From: Lachnospiraceae bacterium UBA7188
GTDB taxonomy: Bacteria; Bacillota; Clostridia; Lachnospirales; Lachnospiraceae
Assembly: GCA_002490995.1 (NCBI GenBank)
Contig: DKVC01000193.1
Span: 1 to 13,919, forward strand
DNA: 13,919 nt
Direction: 5' to 3'
Positions 7,139 through 13,672 of the stretch are shown here, piece by piece. The notes under the pieces are model-generated. The model saw only the letters and a program-made list of their open reading frames with translations, was not told where the DNA came from and did not search any database. Every line of letters starts with the position of its first letter. Position 1 is the first letter of the stretch. The translations under genes were made by a program, and so were the position numbers.

Positions 7139-10100
7139 TTACTTAAAATACGCCACACCGGACTCAAATATTCTGATATCCTGCTCCCCATAAATATTCA
7201 CAGCCACTGCCGCATCGCGTCTCTCGGAGTGCGCCATCTTGCCCAGGCACCTTCCATCGGGTGATGTAATACCCTCAATGGCGGCGTAGGAACCGTTGAT
7301 ATTGTACTCCTCATCCATGGAGATATTCCCTTCCTGGTCGCAATACCGGGTAGCCACCTGCCCGTTCGCAAAGAGCCTGCGGATCCATTCCTCCGGCGCA
7401 ACGAAGCGTCCCTCTCCGTGGGATGCCGGGTTGCAGTACACACCGCCCAGCTGTGCCTGCTGCAGCCAGGGTGATTTGTTGGAAACCACCTTGGTATACA
7501 CCATCTTCGAGATGTGGCGGTTAATGGTATTAAACGTCAGGGTCGGAGAATCCGCTCCCTGTCCCACAATCTCGCCGTGAGGCACCAGCCCCAGCTTGAT
7601 CAGCGCCTGGAACCCGTTGCAGATGCCCAGCGCCAGGCCGTCCCTCTCATCCAGAAGTTTCCTGACCGCCTCTTCCATCCGTGCATTCCGGAAAGCCGTG
7701 GCAAAGAATTTCGCGCTGCCGTCCGGTTCATCGCCCGCGGAGAAACCGCCGGGGAACATGATGATCTGAGCCTGCGCTATCGCCCTGTCAAATTCCTCCA
7801 CGGAATCACGGATATCTTCCGCACTCAGATTGCGGAACACCTTTGTAACCACATCCGCGCCTGCCCGCTCAAAGGCTTTGGTACTGTCATACTCACAGTT
7901 GGTTCCGGGAAATACCGGAATAAACACCGTAGGCCTGGCAACCTTATGTCTGCATACGTACACGCTGTCTGCCCTGTAGCAGCTGTCTTCAAGGGGCGTG
8001 GTATCTTTCACCGCCCTGGTGGCATATACCTTTTCCAGTTTCGAGGTCCATGCCTCAAGAGCCTCATCCATGGCAATCCTGACTTCGCCATACACAAAGA
8101 CAGCTTCCTCCGAAACCGTACCTACAACTTTGTAGTCAAGTTCTTTGTCTTCCAGCAGTGAAACCCTGTCCGCCGGTATCTCTGCCAGGATATCACCCAG
8201 CCCGTTGCCGAACAGATCGCTTTCCGTCAAGTCTTCGTCCAGAACCACACCCAGCTTATTGCCAAATGCCATCCTGGATACGGCCGCTGCCATTCCCTTT
8301 GCGTCCAGCGCATAGGCGGACAGGATCACTCCCGCCTTCGTCAATTCGTGGATGGTGCCGTAAAGCCCGGCTACTTCATCATACACCGGAATATCGAAAT
8401 CATCCTTCTCTATGGAAAAGCGGACCAGTTTATTGCCTGGAGCTTTCAGTTCGGGCGTCACAATCTCGCCGGATTTCGCGATATCCACCGCAAAGGACAC
8501 CAGCGTAGGCGGCACATCAATATCGTTAAAGGTGCCTGACATACTGTCTTTTCCACCGATAGAGGGCAGGCCGAAGCCCACCTGGGCGTCATATGCCCCA
8601 AGCAATGCCGCGAAAGGCTGACTCCAGCGAGAAGGCTCCTGCGTCATCCTGCGGAAATACTCCTGGAAAGTAAACCGGATCCTGGAGGGGTCACCGCCCG
8701 ACGCCACAATCTTCGCCATGGACTCCACCACCGCATACACCGCGCCGTGATAAGGGCTCCAGGATGAAAGATAAGGGTCAAAACCATAGCTCATCATGGT
8801 AACGGTATCCGTCCTGCCCTTAAGCACAGGAAGCTTAGCCACCATAGCCTGAGTCTCCGTCAGCTGATATTTGCCGCCATAGGGCATCAGCACACTGCCT
8901 GCGCCAATAGAGGAATCAAACATTTCCACCAGACCCTTCTGTGAACATACATTCAGATCATTCAGAAGGGCAAGCCATGCCGCCGCCACGTCACCTGTAT
9001 CCAGTTTTTCCTTTACTCCGGGCACAGCCCATTTATCAAAATAATTCTCTTTCTCGTCCGGTATCTCTACCTTTACCGCAGTCTCCTGATGCGCACCGTT
9101 GGTATCCAGGAAAGCCCGCTTCAGGTCTACAATTTTCCGCCCCCTCCAGTTCAGCACCAGCCTGGGTTCTTCGGTGACCACCGCCACCTCCACAGCCTCC
9201 AGGTTCTCCTGCGCCGCGAACTTAAGAAACGCTTCCACATCCTCAGGATCCACTACCACTGCCATACGCTCCTGGGACTCGGAAATGGCAAGCTCTGTGC
9301 CGTCCAGACCTGCGTATTTCTTCGGCACCCTGTCCAGATCCACTGTCAGGCCGTCCGCCAGCTCACCGATGGCTACGGACACACCGCCTGCGCCAAAGTC
9401 ATTGCACTTCTTAATCAGGCGGCTGACCTCTTCCCTCCGGAACAGACGCTGAATCTTCCGCTCGGTAGGCGCATTTCCCTTCTGGACCTCCGCCCCGCAG
9501 GTCTCTATGGACTGTTCCGTATGTACCTTGGAGGAACCCGTGGCGCCGCCGCAGCCGTCACGCCCGGTACGCCCGCCCAGCAGAATAATAATATCGCCGG
9601 GATCAGATGTCCCTCGAACCACATTCTTCCTGGGGGCTGCTCCCATAACGGCGCCGATTTCCATCCTTTTCGCCACATAATTGGGATGGTAGATTTCCTT
9701 TACAAAGCCTGTGGCAAGGCCGATCTGGTTGCCATAGGAAGAATAACCGCCCGCAGCGCCGCGCACCAGCCTCTTCTGGGGCAGCTTGCCCTTTAAGGTA
9801 TCCGACACCGGCACCGTAGGGTCTGCGGCTCCTGTCACACGCATGGCCTGGTATACATAACCTCTGCCTGACAGGGGATCCCTGATCGCCCCTCCCAGAC
9901 AGGTGGCTGCCCCACCGAAGGGCTCTATCTCGGTCGGATGGTTGTGGGTTTCATTCTTGAAAAAGACCAGCCACTCCTCTGTCTCTTTCCTCCCGTCATA
10001 ATCCATTTCCACCGGAACCACTACAGAGCAGGCATTAATCTCGTCTGACTCCTCCATGTCCTCCAGCTTTCCCTCTTTTTTCAGCTTTCTCATGGCCATC

Positions 10101-10939
10101 AAAGCCAGATCCATCAGGCAGATAAATTTATCTTCCGTTCTGTCCCCGAAGATTTCCTCCCGGGTATCCAGGTAGCTTCGGTATGTAGTCTCTATGGGAG
10201 AACGGTAAAATCCGTCCCCGAATTCCACCTCTTTCAGCTCCGTGGAAAAAGTGGTATGGCGGCAGTGATCCGACCAGTAGGTATCCAGTACGCGGATTTC
10301 CGTCATGGTGGGATTGCGTTTCTCGTCATCCCGGAAATAATTCCTGATATGCAGGAAATCCCTGAATGTCATGGCCAGGGAAAGGGAATCGTACAGCTTC
10401 TTCAGCTGCTCTTCCGTCATCTGTACAAACCCTTCCAGTACCGCCACATCCGCAGGCTCCTCGAACTCCGTAATCAGAGTATCCGGCTTCACGCTGCCCG
10501 TCTCCCTGGAATCCACGGGATTAATACAATAAGCTTTGATTTTCCCGAAGTCTTCCTCTGAAATATCCCCCAGAATCATATAGGTAACGGCAGTCCGGAT
10601 CACCGGCTCCTCGTCTTCCTTCAGGAAACGGATACACTGCACTGCTGAGTCCGCTCTCTGATCAAACTGGCCGGGCAGATATTCCACGGAAAATACCCTG
10701 GCCCGATCCGGGATCTGAATCTCCTCATGGTACAGGTCATCCACCGGAGGCTCAGAAAATACGGTACCGCAGGCTCTCTCAAAAATTTCCTCCGAAATAT
10801 TCTCCACATCATAGCGGATAAATACCCTCACACCTTCCGCCTGCACCCCCAGAAAACTTCCAATCTCGTCATGCAGCTCCTTAGCCCTGACTGCAAAGGG
10901 CTCCTTTTTCTCCACATAGATACGTTTAACGTTTCCCAT
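7139..10939 (-). CDS. purL: Phosphoribosylformylglycinamidine synthase, single-chain with glutaminase domain
   Basis: The product has 1,266 residues and is the fused form that joins PurS-, PurL- and PurQ-like parts. It makes FGAM from FGAR, glutamine and ATP, the fourth step of purine synthesis, in the cytoplasm. Visible marks: N-terminal PurS-like region (about 1-165); ETHNHPTEIEPFGG with His332 and His334 of the synthase active site; GGRTGRDGCGGATG at 455-468; GGKDSM at 795-800 in the second half; and a class I glutaminase from about 1005 starting at FPGTNCEYDS, with nucleophile Cys1107 (GICNGFQ) and the His1237-Ser-Glu1239 pair (usually His-Pro-Glu). All key residues are present, so it should be active. 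GGAGG precedes the ATG. Its stop faces the HAD gene. It starts 29 bp after a TetR gene, without other pur genes, which is unusual. The long form fits the clade seen in clostridia. Confidence 0.97.
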   Translation of the reverse strand: MGNVKRIYVEKKEPFAVRAKELHDEIGSFLGVQAEGVRVFIRYDVENISEEIFERACGTVFSEPPVDDLYHEEIQIPDRARVFSVEYLPGQFDQRADSAVQCIRFLKEDEEPVIRTAVTYMILGDISEEDFGKIKAYCINPVDSRETGSVKPDTLITEFEEPADVAVLEGFVQMTEEQLKKLYDSLSLAMTFRDFLHIRNYFRDDEKRNPTMTEIRVLDTYWSDHCRHTTFSTELKEVEFGDGFYRSPIETTYRSYLDTREEIFGDRTEDKFICLMDLALMAMRKLKKEGKLEDMEESDEINACSVVVPVEMDYDGRKETEEWLVFFKNETHNHPTEIEPFGGAATCLGGAIRDPLSGRGYVYQAMRVTGAADPTVPVSDTLKGKLPQKRLVRGAAGGYSSYGNQIGLATGFVKEIYHPNYVAKRMEIGAVMGAAPRKNVVRGTSDPGDIIILLGGRTGRDGCGGATGSSKVHTEQSIETCGAEVQKGNAPTERKIQRLFRREEVSRLIKKCNDFGAGGVSVAIGELADGLTVDLDRVPKKYAGLDGTELAISESQERMAVVVDPEDVEAFLKFAAQENLEAVEVAVVTEEPRLVLNWRGRKIVDLKRAFLDTNGAHQETAVKVEIPDEKENYFDKWAVPGVKEKLDTGDVAAAWLALLNDLNVCSQKGLVEMFDSSIGAGSVLMPYGGKYQLTETQAMVAKLPVLKGRTDTVTMMSYGFDPYLSSWSPYHGAVYAVVESMAKIVASGGDPSRIRFTFQEYFRRMTQEPSRWSQPFAALLGAYDAQVGFGLPSIGGKDSMSGTFNDIDVPPTLVSFAVDIAKSGEIVTPELKAPGNKLVRFSIEKDDFDIPVYDEVAGLYGTIHELTKAGVILSAYALDAKGMAAAVSRMAFGNKLGVVLDEDLTESDLFGNGLGDILAEIPADRVSLLEDKELDYKVVGTVSEEAVFVYGEVRIAMDEALEAWTSKLEKVYATRAVKDTTPLEDSCYRADSVYVCRHKVARPTVFIPVFPGTNCEYDSTKAFERAGADVVTKVFRNLSAEDIRDSVEEFDRAIAQAQIIMFPGGFSAGDEPDGSAKFFATAFRNARMEEAVRKLLDERDGLALGICNGFQALIKLGLVPHGEIVGQGADSPTLTFNTINRHISKMVYTKVVSNKSPWLQQAQLGGVYCNPASHGEGRFVAPEEWIRRLFANGQVATRYCDQEGNISMDEEYNINGSYAAIEGITSPDGRCLGKMAHSERRDAAVAVNIYGEQDIRIFESGVAYFK

Positions 10940-10968
10940 ATACCCTCCATATTCTGCCGCTGCGGCTT

Positions 10969-11571
10969 TTATTCCGGAACCACCGGGCTCTCTTCCAGCC
11001 CCAGCATCTTCAGTATAAAAAGAATTTCCCTGTCTACAGCATCTTCCGTAATACCGATGGTCTGAGCGGATATTTTCAGTCCTTCCAGCACAAACATGAT
11101 ATTCCTGGCCATCCCTCTGCAGTCCTCACAGAAAAATTCCCCGTTTTCCACGCCGGTCTCTATCAGCTTTTCAATAATCCTCACTGCAGAATCAAACTGC
11201 CTTTTCAGGACATTGCCCTTTCTGACAGGCTGTCCCTGAAAATAAAATTCGTAGATTGCCTGGGTCAGAGTATCCTCCTTCCGGAGCAGTTCTTTCTTCT
11301 GCTCCTTCAGGAAGAGAATCAGGATATCCGCCGCTGTAGCGTCATCGGCTATGCTGTCGGAAAATACGTCGTCAGCCTCTTCACTCTCCAGCTTCATAAC
11401 CTCCTGAAAAATCTGGCCAGTGCTCTCAAAATACAGATAGAGACCGCCCCTGCTGATTTCACAGGCTTCCACGATATCCTTCATGGTAACCTTCTTAAAG
11501 CCTTTCTCCACAAAGACTTTTCTGGCCGTCTCCAATATAAATCTCTTCTTCTGTATGGATTTCTCTCCCAT
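10969..11571 (-). CDS. TetR/AcrR-family transcriptional regulator
   Basis: The product has 200 residues, the normal TetR length. The N-terminal DNA-binding domain is clear: ILETARKVFVEKGFKKVTM then KDIVEACEISRGGLYLYF, with the recognition helix at about 39-48. The rest is a helical ligand-binding domain without a recognised subfamily; it includes a Cys pair in FFCEDCRG. The ATG at 11571 has GGAGGGG about 4 nt upstream. It lies 21 bp after an unknown gene (11593-12054) and 29 bp before purL, all on the minus strand, so the three are probably one transcript. TetR proteins usually repress their own operon and release DNA on binding a small molecule; whether this one responds to a purine is unknown. 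Confidence 0.9.
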   Translation of the reverse strand: MGEKSIQKKRFILETARKVFVEKGFKKVTMKDIVEACEISRGGLYLYFESTGQIFQEVMKLESEEADDVFSDSIADDATAADILILFLKEQKKELLRKEDTLTQAIYEFYFQGQPVRKGNVLKRQFDSAVRIIEKLIETGVENGEFFCEDCRGMARNIMFVLEGLKISAQTIGITEDAVDREILFILKMLGLEESPVVPE

Positions 11572-11592
11572 CCTGCCCCTCCAAGCAATCCC

Positions 11593-12054
11593 TTATCTCT
11601 TTGTCCTGTCCCAATAGTCCACAACCTTTTGCATCTGCCGCAGAACCAGCAGAAATATATTCTCCTGTATGGCCTCTCCCCACAGAGTCGCCTTTGTCCT
11701 GCCTTCGAGCACATATCTGGACAAAATTCCTCTCAGAATATCCCAGTCTTTCAGCTCTGCGGCAGCAATGACTCTTCTCTCGTCATCATGAGACCTGATC
11801 CGGTTCCGGGTGTATACATAGCTGTAATTGCGATCCATCAGCAGCGAACCGGATGCTTCCCTGATAAAACTCATCAGCGTTGCATCATAAACCGGAAAGG
11901 TCATGGAATTCCTGCTGATTCCCTGTCCCTGGTAACTGCGGCTCGCCGCCTTTCCGGCATTCTTCTCCATCCAGGGCAGATAACGCAAAAGCGGCTCCAG
12001 CATCTGCCTGTACTCCCGGACCATCTGCTGCCGATCCTCTGTCTTCTGTTCCAT
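11593..12054 (-). CDS. Conserved-looking protein of unknown function, 153 residues
   Basis: I do not recognise a named domain. The start at 12054 follows GGAGG with a 5-nt spacer; an in-frame ATG 15 codons upstream lacks one. The protein is soluble, without signal peptide or membrane helix, mostly helical and basic at its end (YWDRTKR). Its middle has many aromatic and Arg residues (LMDRNYSYVYTRNRI), followed by DDERRVIAAAELKDWDILRGILSRYV and a C-terminal part GRTKATLWGEAIQENIFLLVLRQM. Good start signals and a close spacing to the TetR gene support it as a real gene. It appears to be the first gene of a transcript that continues through TetR into purL, with a structured leader upstream. Confidence 0.75.
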   Translation of the reverse strand: MEQKTEDRQQMVREYRQMLEPLLRYLPWMEKNAGKAASRSYQGQGISRNSMTFPVYDATLMSFIREASGSLLMDRNYSYVYTRNRIRSHDDERRVIAAAELKDWDILRGILSRYVLEGRTKATLWGEAIQENIFLLVLRQMQKVVDYWDRTKR

Positions 12055-12064
12055 ATTAACCTCC

Positions 12065-12115
12065 GTGCCACTTCCTGACACTCTATTCGGCACTTCCACT
12101 CACTCCGGAAGTACC
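12065..12115 (-). promoter_or_regulatory. Leader with two mutually exclusive hairpins before the 153-residue gene
   Basis: In minus-strand RNA, GGTACTTCC (12115-12107) pairs over 9 bp with GGAAGTGCC (12097-12089), loop GGAGTGAGT. The GTGCC part of that second arm can instead pair with GGCAC (12069-12065), which directly abuts the GGAGG ribosome binding site at 12064-12060. A second GGAAGTG copy (12075-12069) could also compete for the first arm. The arrangement resembles a switch that hides or frees the start region. I do not recognise a known riboswitch class. Confidence 0.4.
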
Positions 12116-12166
12116 TGATACTGCTTTTATTTACTTTCTTCTGCATTTGATATTTCGCGAGTATAT

Positions 12167-12196
12167 TTTATCATACTTTCCTGAAATGTACAGCAA
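12167..12196 (-). promoter_or_regulatory. Probable promoter of the unknown-TetR-purL operon
   Basis: On the minus strand, TTGCTG (12191-12196) and GATAAA (12167-12172) are 18 bp apart. Transcription would start near 12160, giving a leader of about 105 nt that contains the competing hairpins. The -10 is a modest match and neighbouring hexamers (TATGAT, TAAAAT) could serve instead. Confidence 0.4.
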
Positions 12197-12220
12197 AAAT
12201 ATCATTCAATTTCACACTTG

Positions 12221-12240
12221 TCGATTTTCGTCGGTTTTCG
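12221..12240. repeat. Tandem 10-bp repeat between divergent promoters
   Basis: TCGATTTTCG at 12221-12230 is followed at once by TCGGTTTTCG at 12231-12240 and then TC. The 10-bp period puts both copies on the same face of the helix. The pair lies between the minus-strand promoter (-35 at 12191-12196) and the plus-strand promoter (-35 at 12272-12277), a usual place for a shared operator. Which protein would bind is unknown; the TetR protein of the operon is one option. Confidence 0.45.
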
Positions 12241-12271
12241 TCAAAAAATAAAAATTTTTTTCAAAAAGCTA

Positions 12272-12300
12272 TTGACATATCACGCTTTGCTGTATATAAT
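12272..12300 (+). promoter_or_regulatory. Perfect consensus sigma-A promoter without a downstream gene
   Basis: TTGACA at 12272-12277 and TATAAT at 12295-12300 are separated by exactly 17 bp, with an A/T-rich stretch upstream (12241-12265) that could act as an UP element. Transcription would start near 12307 on the plus strand. The next coding region downstream is on the other strand, so the product is expected to be a short RNA. Confidence 0.8.
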
Positions 12301-12306
12301 AATAAA

Positions 12307-12370
12307 CGAATTCCCCTTTTATAGACGAAAGCACTTGCATGTAATGTGTAGGTGCTTTTGTCATTTTAAG
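12307..12370 (+). ncRNA. Candidate small RNA ending in a 17-bp hairpin
   Basis: A transcript from the perfect promoter would begin near 12307, carry a short C- and U-rich leader (TTCCCCTTTTATA) and enter a hairpin at 12324-12362: 17 continuous pairs around a 5-nt loop (12341-12345). Four pairs are G-U in plus-strand RNA; in minus-strand RNA the same positions would be A-C mismatches, so the structure favours plus-strand transcription. The 3' side CTTTTGTCATTTT is U-rich enough to act as a terminator, giving an RNA of roughly 60 nt. Both ends are predicted from sequence only. It could also be only a terminator fragment or a decoy transcript. Confidence 0.5.
12324..12362 (+). terminator. Hairpin at the end of the candidate small RNA
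   Basis: This hairpin runs from GACGAAAGCACTT to AGGTGCTTTTGTC and is followed by ATTTTAAGG. Its core (GCACTT/AGGTGC) with flanking A and T runs has terminator form in the plus direction. In the minus direction it could only weakly end the gene at 12383-12772, because the stem gains mismatches and the T tract is poor. Confidence 0.55.
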
Positions 12371-12382
12371 GTTTCGTTGCTT

Positions 12383-12772
12383 TTACAGAATATCCTGCCC
12401 TGTTTCGGAACGCATCTTTTCCAGAAACTTCCCCGGCTCCTTCTCCATCTGCAGCATGGTCTCAAATGCCGCGAGCAGCAGTCTGGGCTGCCTGTATCGG
12501 TTCATTTCCTCCGGTCTGTCCATATACAGCTTGAAATGATCCACCTGCCACACAAGCACATCAGCGAGCGTATGGCCTGCTACCTCATATCTGCACAAAA
12601 ATTCGCCATAATCATGATAATATGCCAGTTCCTGCAAAAGTCCCGCCGACCGGCTGATTCCCTGCCAGAGCTGTGCCCCGTATTCCTCACTCTGACCTGC
12701 CTGTACTGCCAGCGCACATGTGAACTGCTTCAAAGTCTCAAGCGCTTTATCTAATTGTTCTCTTTCTTCCAT
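12383..12772 (-). CDS. Protein of unknown function, 129 residues
   Basis: I do not recognise this protein. The ATG at 12772 follows GAGGAG with a 7-nt spacer; the frame is open further up but without a better start. It is soluble, acidic at the N-terminus (MEEREQLDKALETLKQ), helical throughout, and contains an aromatic-rich centre (LAYYHDYGEFLCRYE) and a stretch VLVWQVDHFKLYMDRPEE, ending LLLAAFETMLQMEKEPGKFLEKMRSE. No catalytic motif or membrane segment is visible. It lies upstream of the unknown-TetR-purL group on the same strand but is separated by the 328-bp regulatory gap, so it is probably a separate transcript. Its upstream neighbour is the tRNA-Trp gene. Confidence 0.7.
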   Translation of the reverse strand: MEEREQLDKALETLKQFTCALAVQAGQSEEYGAQLWQGISRSAGLLQELAYYHDYGEFLCRYEVAGHTLADVLVWQVDHFKLYMDRPEEMNRYRQPRLLLAAFETMLQMEKEPGKFLEKMRSETGQDIL

Positions 12773-13075
12773 ACTTCTTCTCCTCAAATGGTATTCTCCA
12801 GAACTCACTTTAACAGAATCAACAACATCCAATATTTCATTAAACCCTACGATTAACACCCGAATCGAGCAAGACTCAATTTATAGGAATTGCCGGAAAA
12901 TAAACGCTGCAACTTCTTTAGACAAAAGCCCGGAAATACAAGAAAAATTGCAGCAAACCCGCAGCGGTTATTTGTAGACACTTCCATACTCATAATCAGA
13001 AAAATTTGCCAACGGCCAAAAACATTTGACAACATAAATGTATAACGAGCGAACACATCTGTATATCTGACAGAC
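12773..13075 (-). other. Gap upstream of the 129-residue gene with a long inverted repeat
   Basis: No gene is supported here; two short open frames lack start signals. In minus-strand RNA, 12954-12943 pairs with 12917-12906 over 12 bp (GCTGCAATTTTT with AGAAGTTGCAGC, two G-U pairs) around a 25-nt loop. A weak promoter for the 129-residue gene, TTGTCT (12920-12925) and TATTTT (12897-12902) with a 17-bp spacer, overlaps this repeat. The gene's ribosome binding site lies near 12780-12785. Confidence 0.35.
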
Positions 13076-13125
13076 AAAAAAAGAAGTGCCAGTTATGTCA
13101 TAGATTTGACAGCACCTAACGCTTC
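13076..13125 (-). terminator. Terminator of the tRNA-Trp transcript
   Basis: On the minus strand, GAAGCGTTAGGTG (13125 onward) folds back on the segment ending CACTTC (13083), with a bulge and an inner TGTCA/TGACA stem; G-U pairs favour the minus direction. Seven T residues follow (A run at 13076-13082). It starts 10 bp after the tRNA 3' end. Confidence 0.75.
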
Positions 13126-13135
13126 TCTTTCGTAA

Positions 13136-13206
13136 CAGGGGAAGAGAGGATCGAACTCCCATCAACGGTTTTGGAGACCGCCGCACTACCATTGTACTAT
13201 TCCCCT
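13136..13206 (-). tRNA. tRNA-Trp (anticodon CCA)
   Basis: The 71-nt minus-strand sequence folds as a complete cloverleaf. The acceptor stem AGGGGAA pairs with TTCCCCT, followed by discriminator G. The D stem is GTAC/GTGC, the anticodon stem GCGGT/ACCGT with loop CTCCAAA giving anticodon CCA, and the T arm GGGAG/CTCTC with loop TTCGATC. The 3' CCA is not encoded (TTA follows), so a tRNA nucleotidyltransferase must add it. It has its own promoter and terminator and so is a single-gene unit. Confidence 0.97.
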
Positions 13207-13233
13207 ATACATCAGCTCCTGCTGACGAAGGAT

Positions 13234-13263
13234 ATTATAGCACAACCCCCACATAATAATCAA
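13234..13263 (-). promoter_or_regulatory. Promoter of tRNA-Trp
   Basis: On the minus strand, TTGATT (13258-13263) and TATAAT (13234-13239) are 18 bp apart. Transcription would begin about 20 bp before the mature tRNA 5' end. This promoter is divergent from the one for the small membrane protein at 13379. Confidence 0.75.
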
Positions 13264-13288
13264 GTCTATTTTTAAAAAAATTTTCTGT

Positions 13289-13317
13289 TTGTCAAATTGC
13301 GGCAGATATGGTATACT
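13289..13317 (+). promoter_or_regulatory. Promoter of the small membrane protein gene
   Basis: TTGTCA (13289-13294) and TATACT (13312-13317) are 17 bp apart, and TGG just before the -10 gives an extended -10 form. The leader would be about 55 nt before the ATG at 13379, which has AAAGGGA 8 nt upstream. Confidence 0.75.
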
Positions 13318-13378
13318 CAAAACACTCAAAACCGTCGTAGTTTATACTCACGCAGGTTTTATGAAAGGGAATGTTTTC

Positions 13379-13672
13379 ATGGATAAAGAAAAGAAAAAAG
13401 CAAAAAAACAGAAAATAACCTCAAAGCAGGTCATAGCTGTCATCGGTGTAGTACTGCTGCTTCTGCTGTATATTATCACGCTGGTTACTGCTTTTGTGGA
13501 CAGTTCCGCTTCAGCCAGATGGTTTCGCATAAGCCTTTTCGGCACGGTGGCTATTCCTCTGATTATCTGGATTTACACATGGATGTATGCCAGGCTCACC
13601 GGGAAGCATGCTGTCGGGGATCCTGACAATATAGCCAAAGTGCCTGCACCAGCTTTCCGTCAGAAGCCCTGA
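13379..13672 (+). CDS. Small two-helix membrane protein, C-terminus possibly altered
   Basis: The product has 97 residues from the ATG at 13379, which has AAAGGGA upstream and a strong promoter 60 bp away. Residues 1-16 are very basic (KEKKKAKKQK), and two membrane helices follow (about 17-40 and 49-72), with a short loop DSSASARWFR. The basic N-terminus should stay in the cytoplasm. I do not recognise a named domain. After GKHAVGDPD (residue 83) the reading frame enters DNA that, on the other strand, encodes phosphoesterase; the last residues, NIAKVPAPAFRQKP, are therefore probably not the original C-terminus. The two genes overlap tail to tail by 77 bp. The gene may still give a working protein because both helices precede the overlap. 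Confidence 0.65.
   Translation: MDKEKKKAKKQKITSKQVIAVIGVVLLLLLYIITLVTAFVDSSASARWFRISLFGTVAIPLIIWIYTWMYARLTGKHAVGDPDNIAKVPAPAFRQKP

Larger units (their letters stand above)
12055..12382. other. Regulatory gap with divergent promoters, tandem repeat and hairpins
   Basis: No protein gene is supported in this 328-bp gap. From left to right it holds the structured leader of the minus-strand operon (12065-12115), that operon's probable promoter (12167-12196), a tandem 10-bp repeat TCGRTTTTCG twice (12221-12240), an AT-rich block, a perfect plus-strand promoter (12272-12300), and a strong hairpin (12324-12362). The next gene on the right runs on the minus strand, so the plus promoter has no coding target. 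Confidence 0.6.

Noticed and set aside
9089..9796. A 235-codon open frame, and others at 7514-8161, on the plus strand
   Set aside because: They lie opposite purL, have no ribosome binding site that stands out, and encode no recognisable domain.
10940..12160. Possible purine or PRPP-type riboswitch upstream of purL
   Set aside because: The conserved core of the purine riboswitch is not present before the TetR gene, purL or in the leader; the gap before purL is only 29 bp.
12309..12319. TTCCCCT in the candidate small RNA is complementary to the 5' end of tRNA-Trp
   Set aside because: Seven bases shared with the tRNA acceptor arm is weak evidence and easily chance; I do not claim a tRNA-binding (T-box-like) element.
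12218..12754. A 178-codon plus-strand open frame overlapping the orphan promoter and hairpin
   Set aside because: Its start lies upstream of the promoter, it lacks a ribosome binding site, and most of it is antisense to the 129-residue gene. I do not think the promoter drives a protein.
12853..13077. A 74-codon minus-strand open frame between tRNA-Trp and the 129-residue gene
   Set aside because: No ribosome binding site, no domain, and it spans the inverted repeat; probably chance.
13289..13378. Upstream TTG start for the small membrane protein
   Set aside because: That TTG is part of the -35 hexamer, so it would not be in the transcript; the ATG at 13379 has a proper site.
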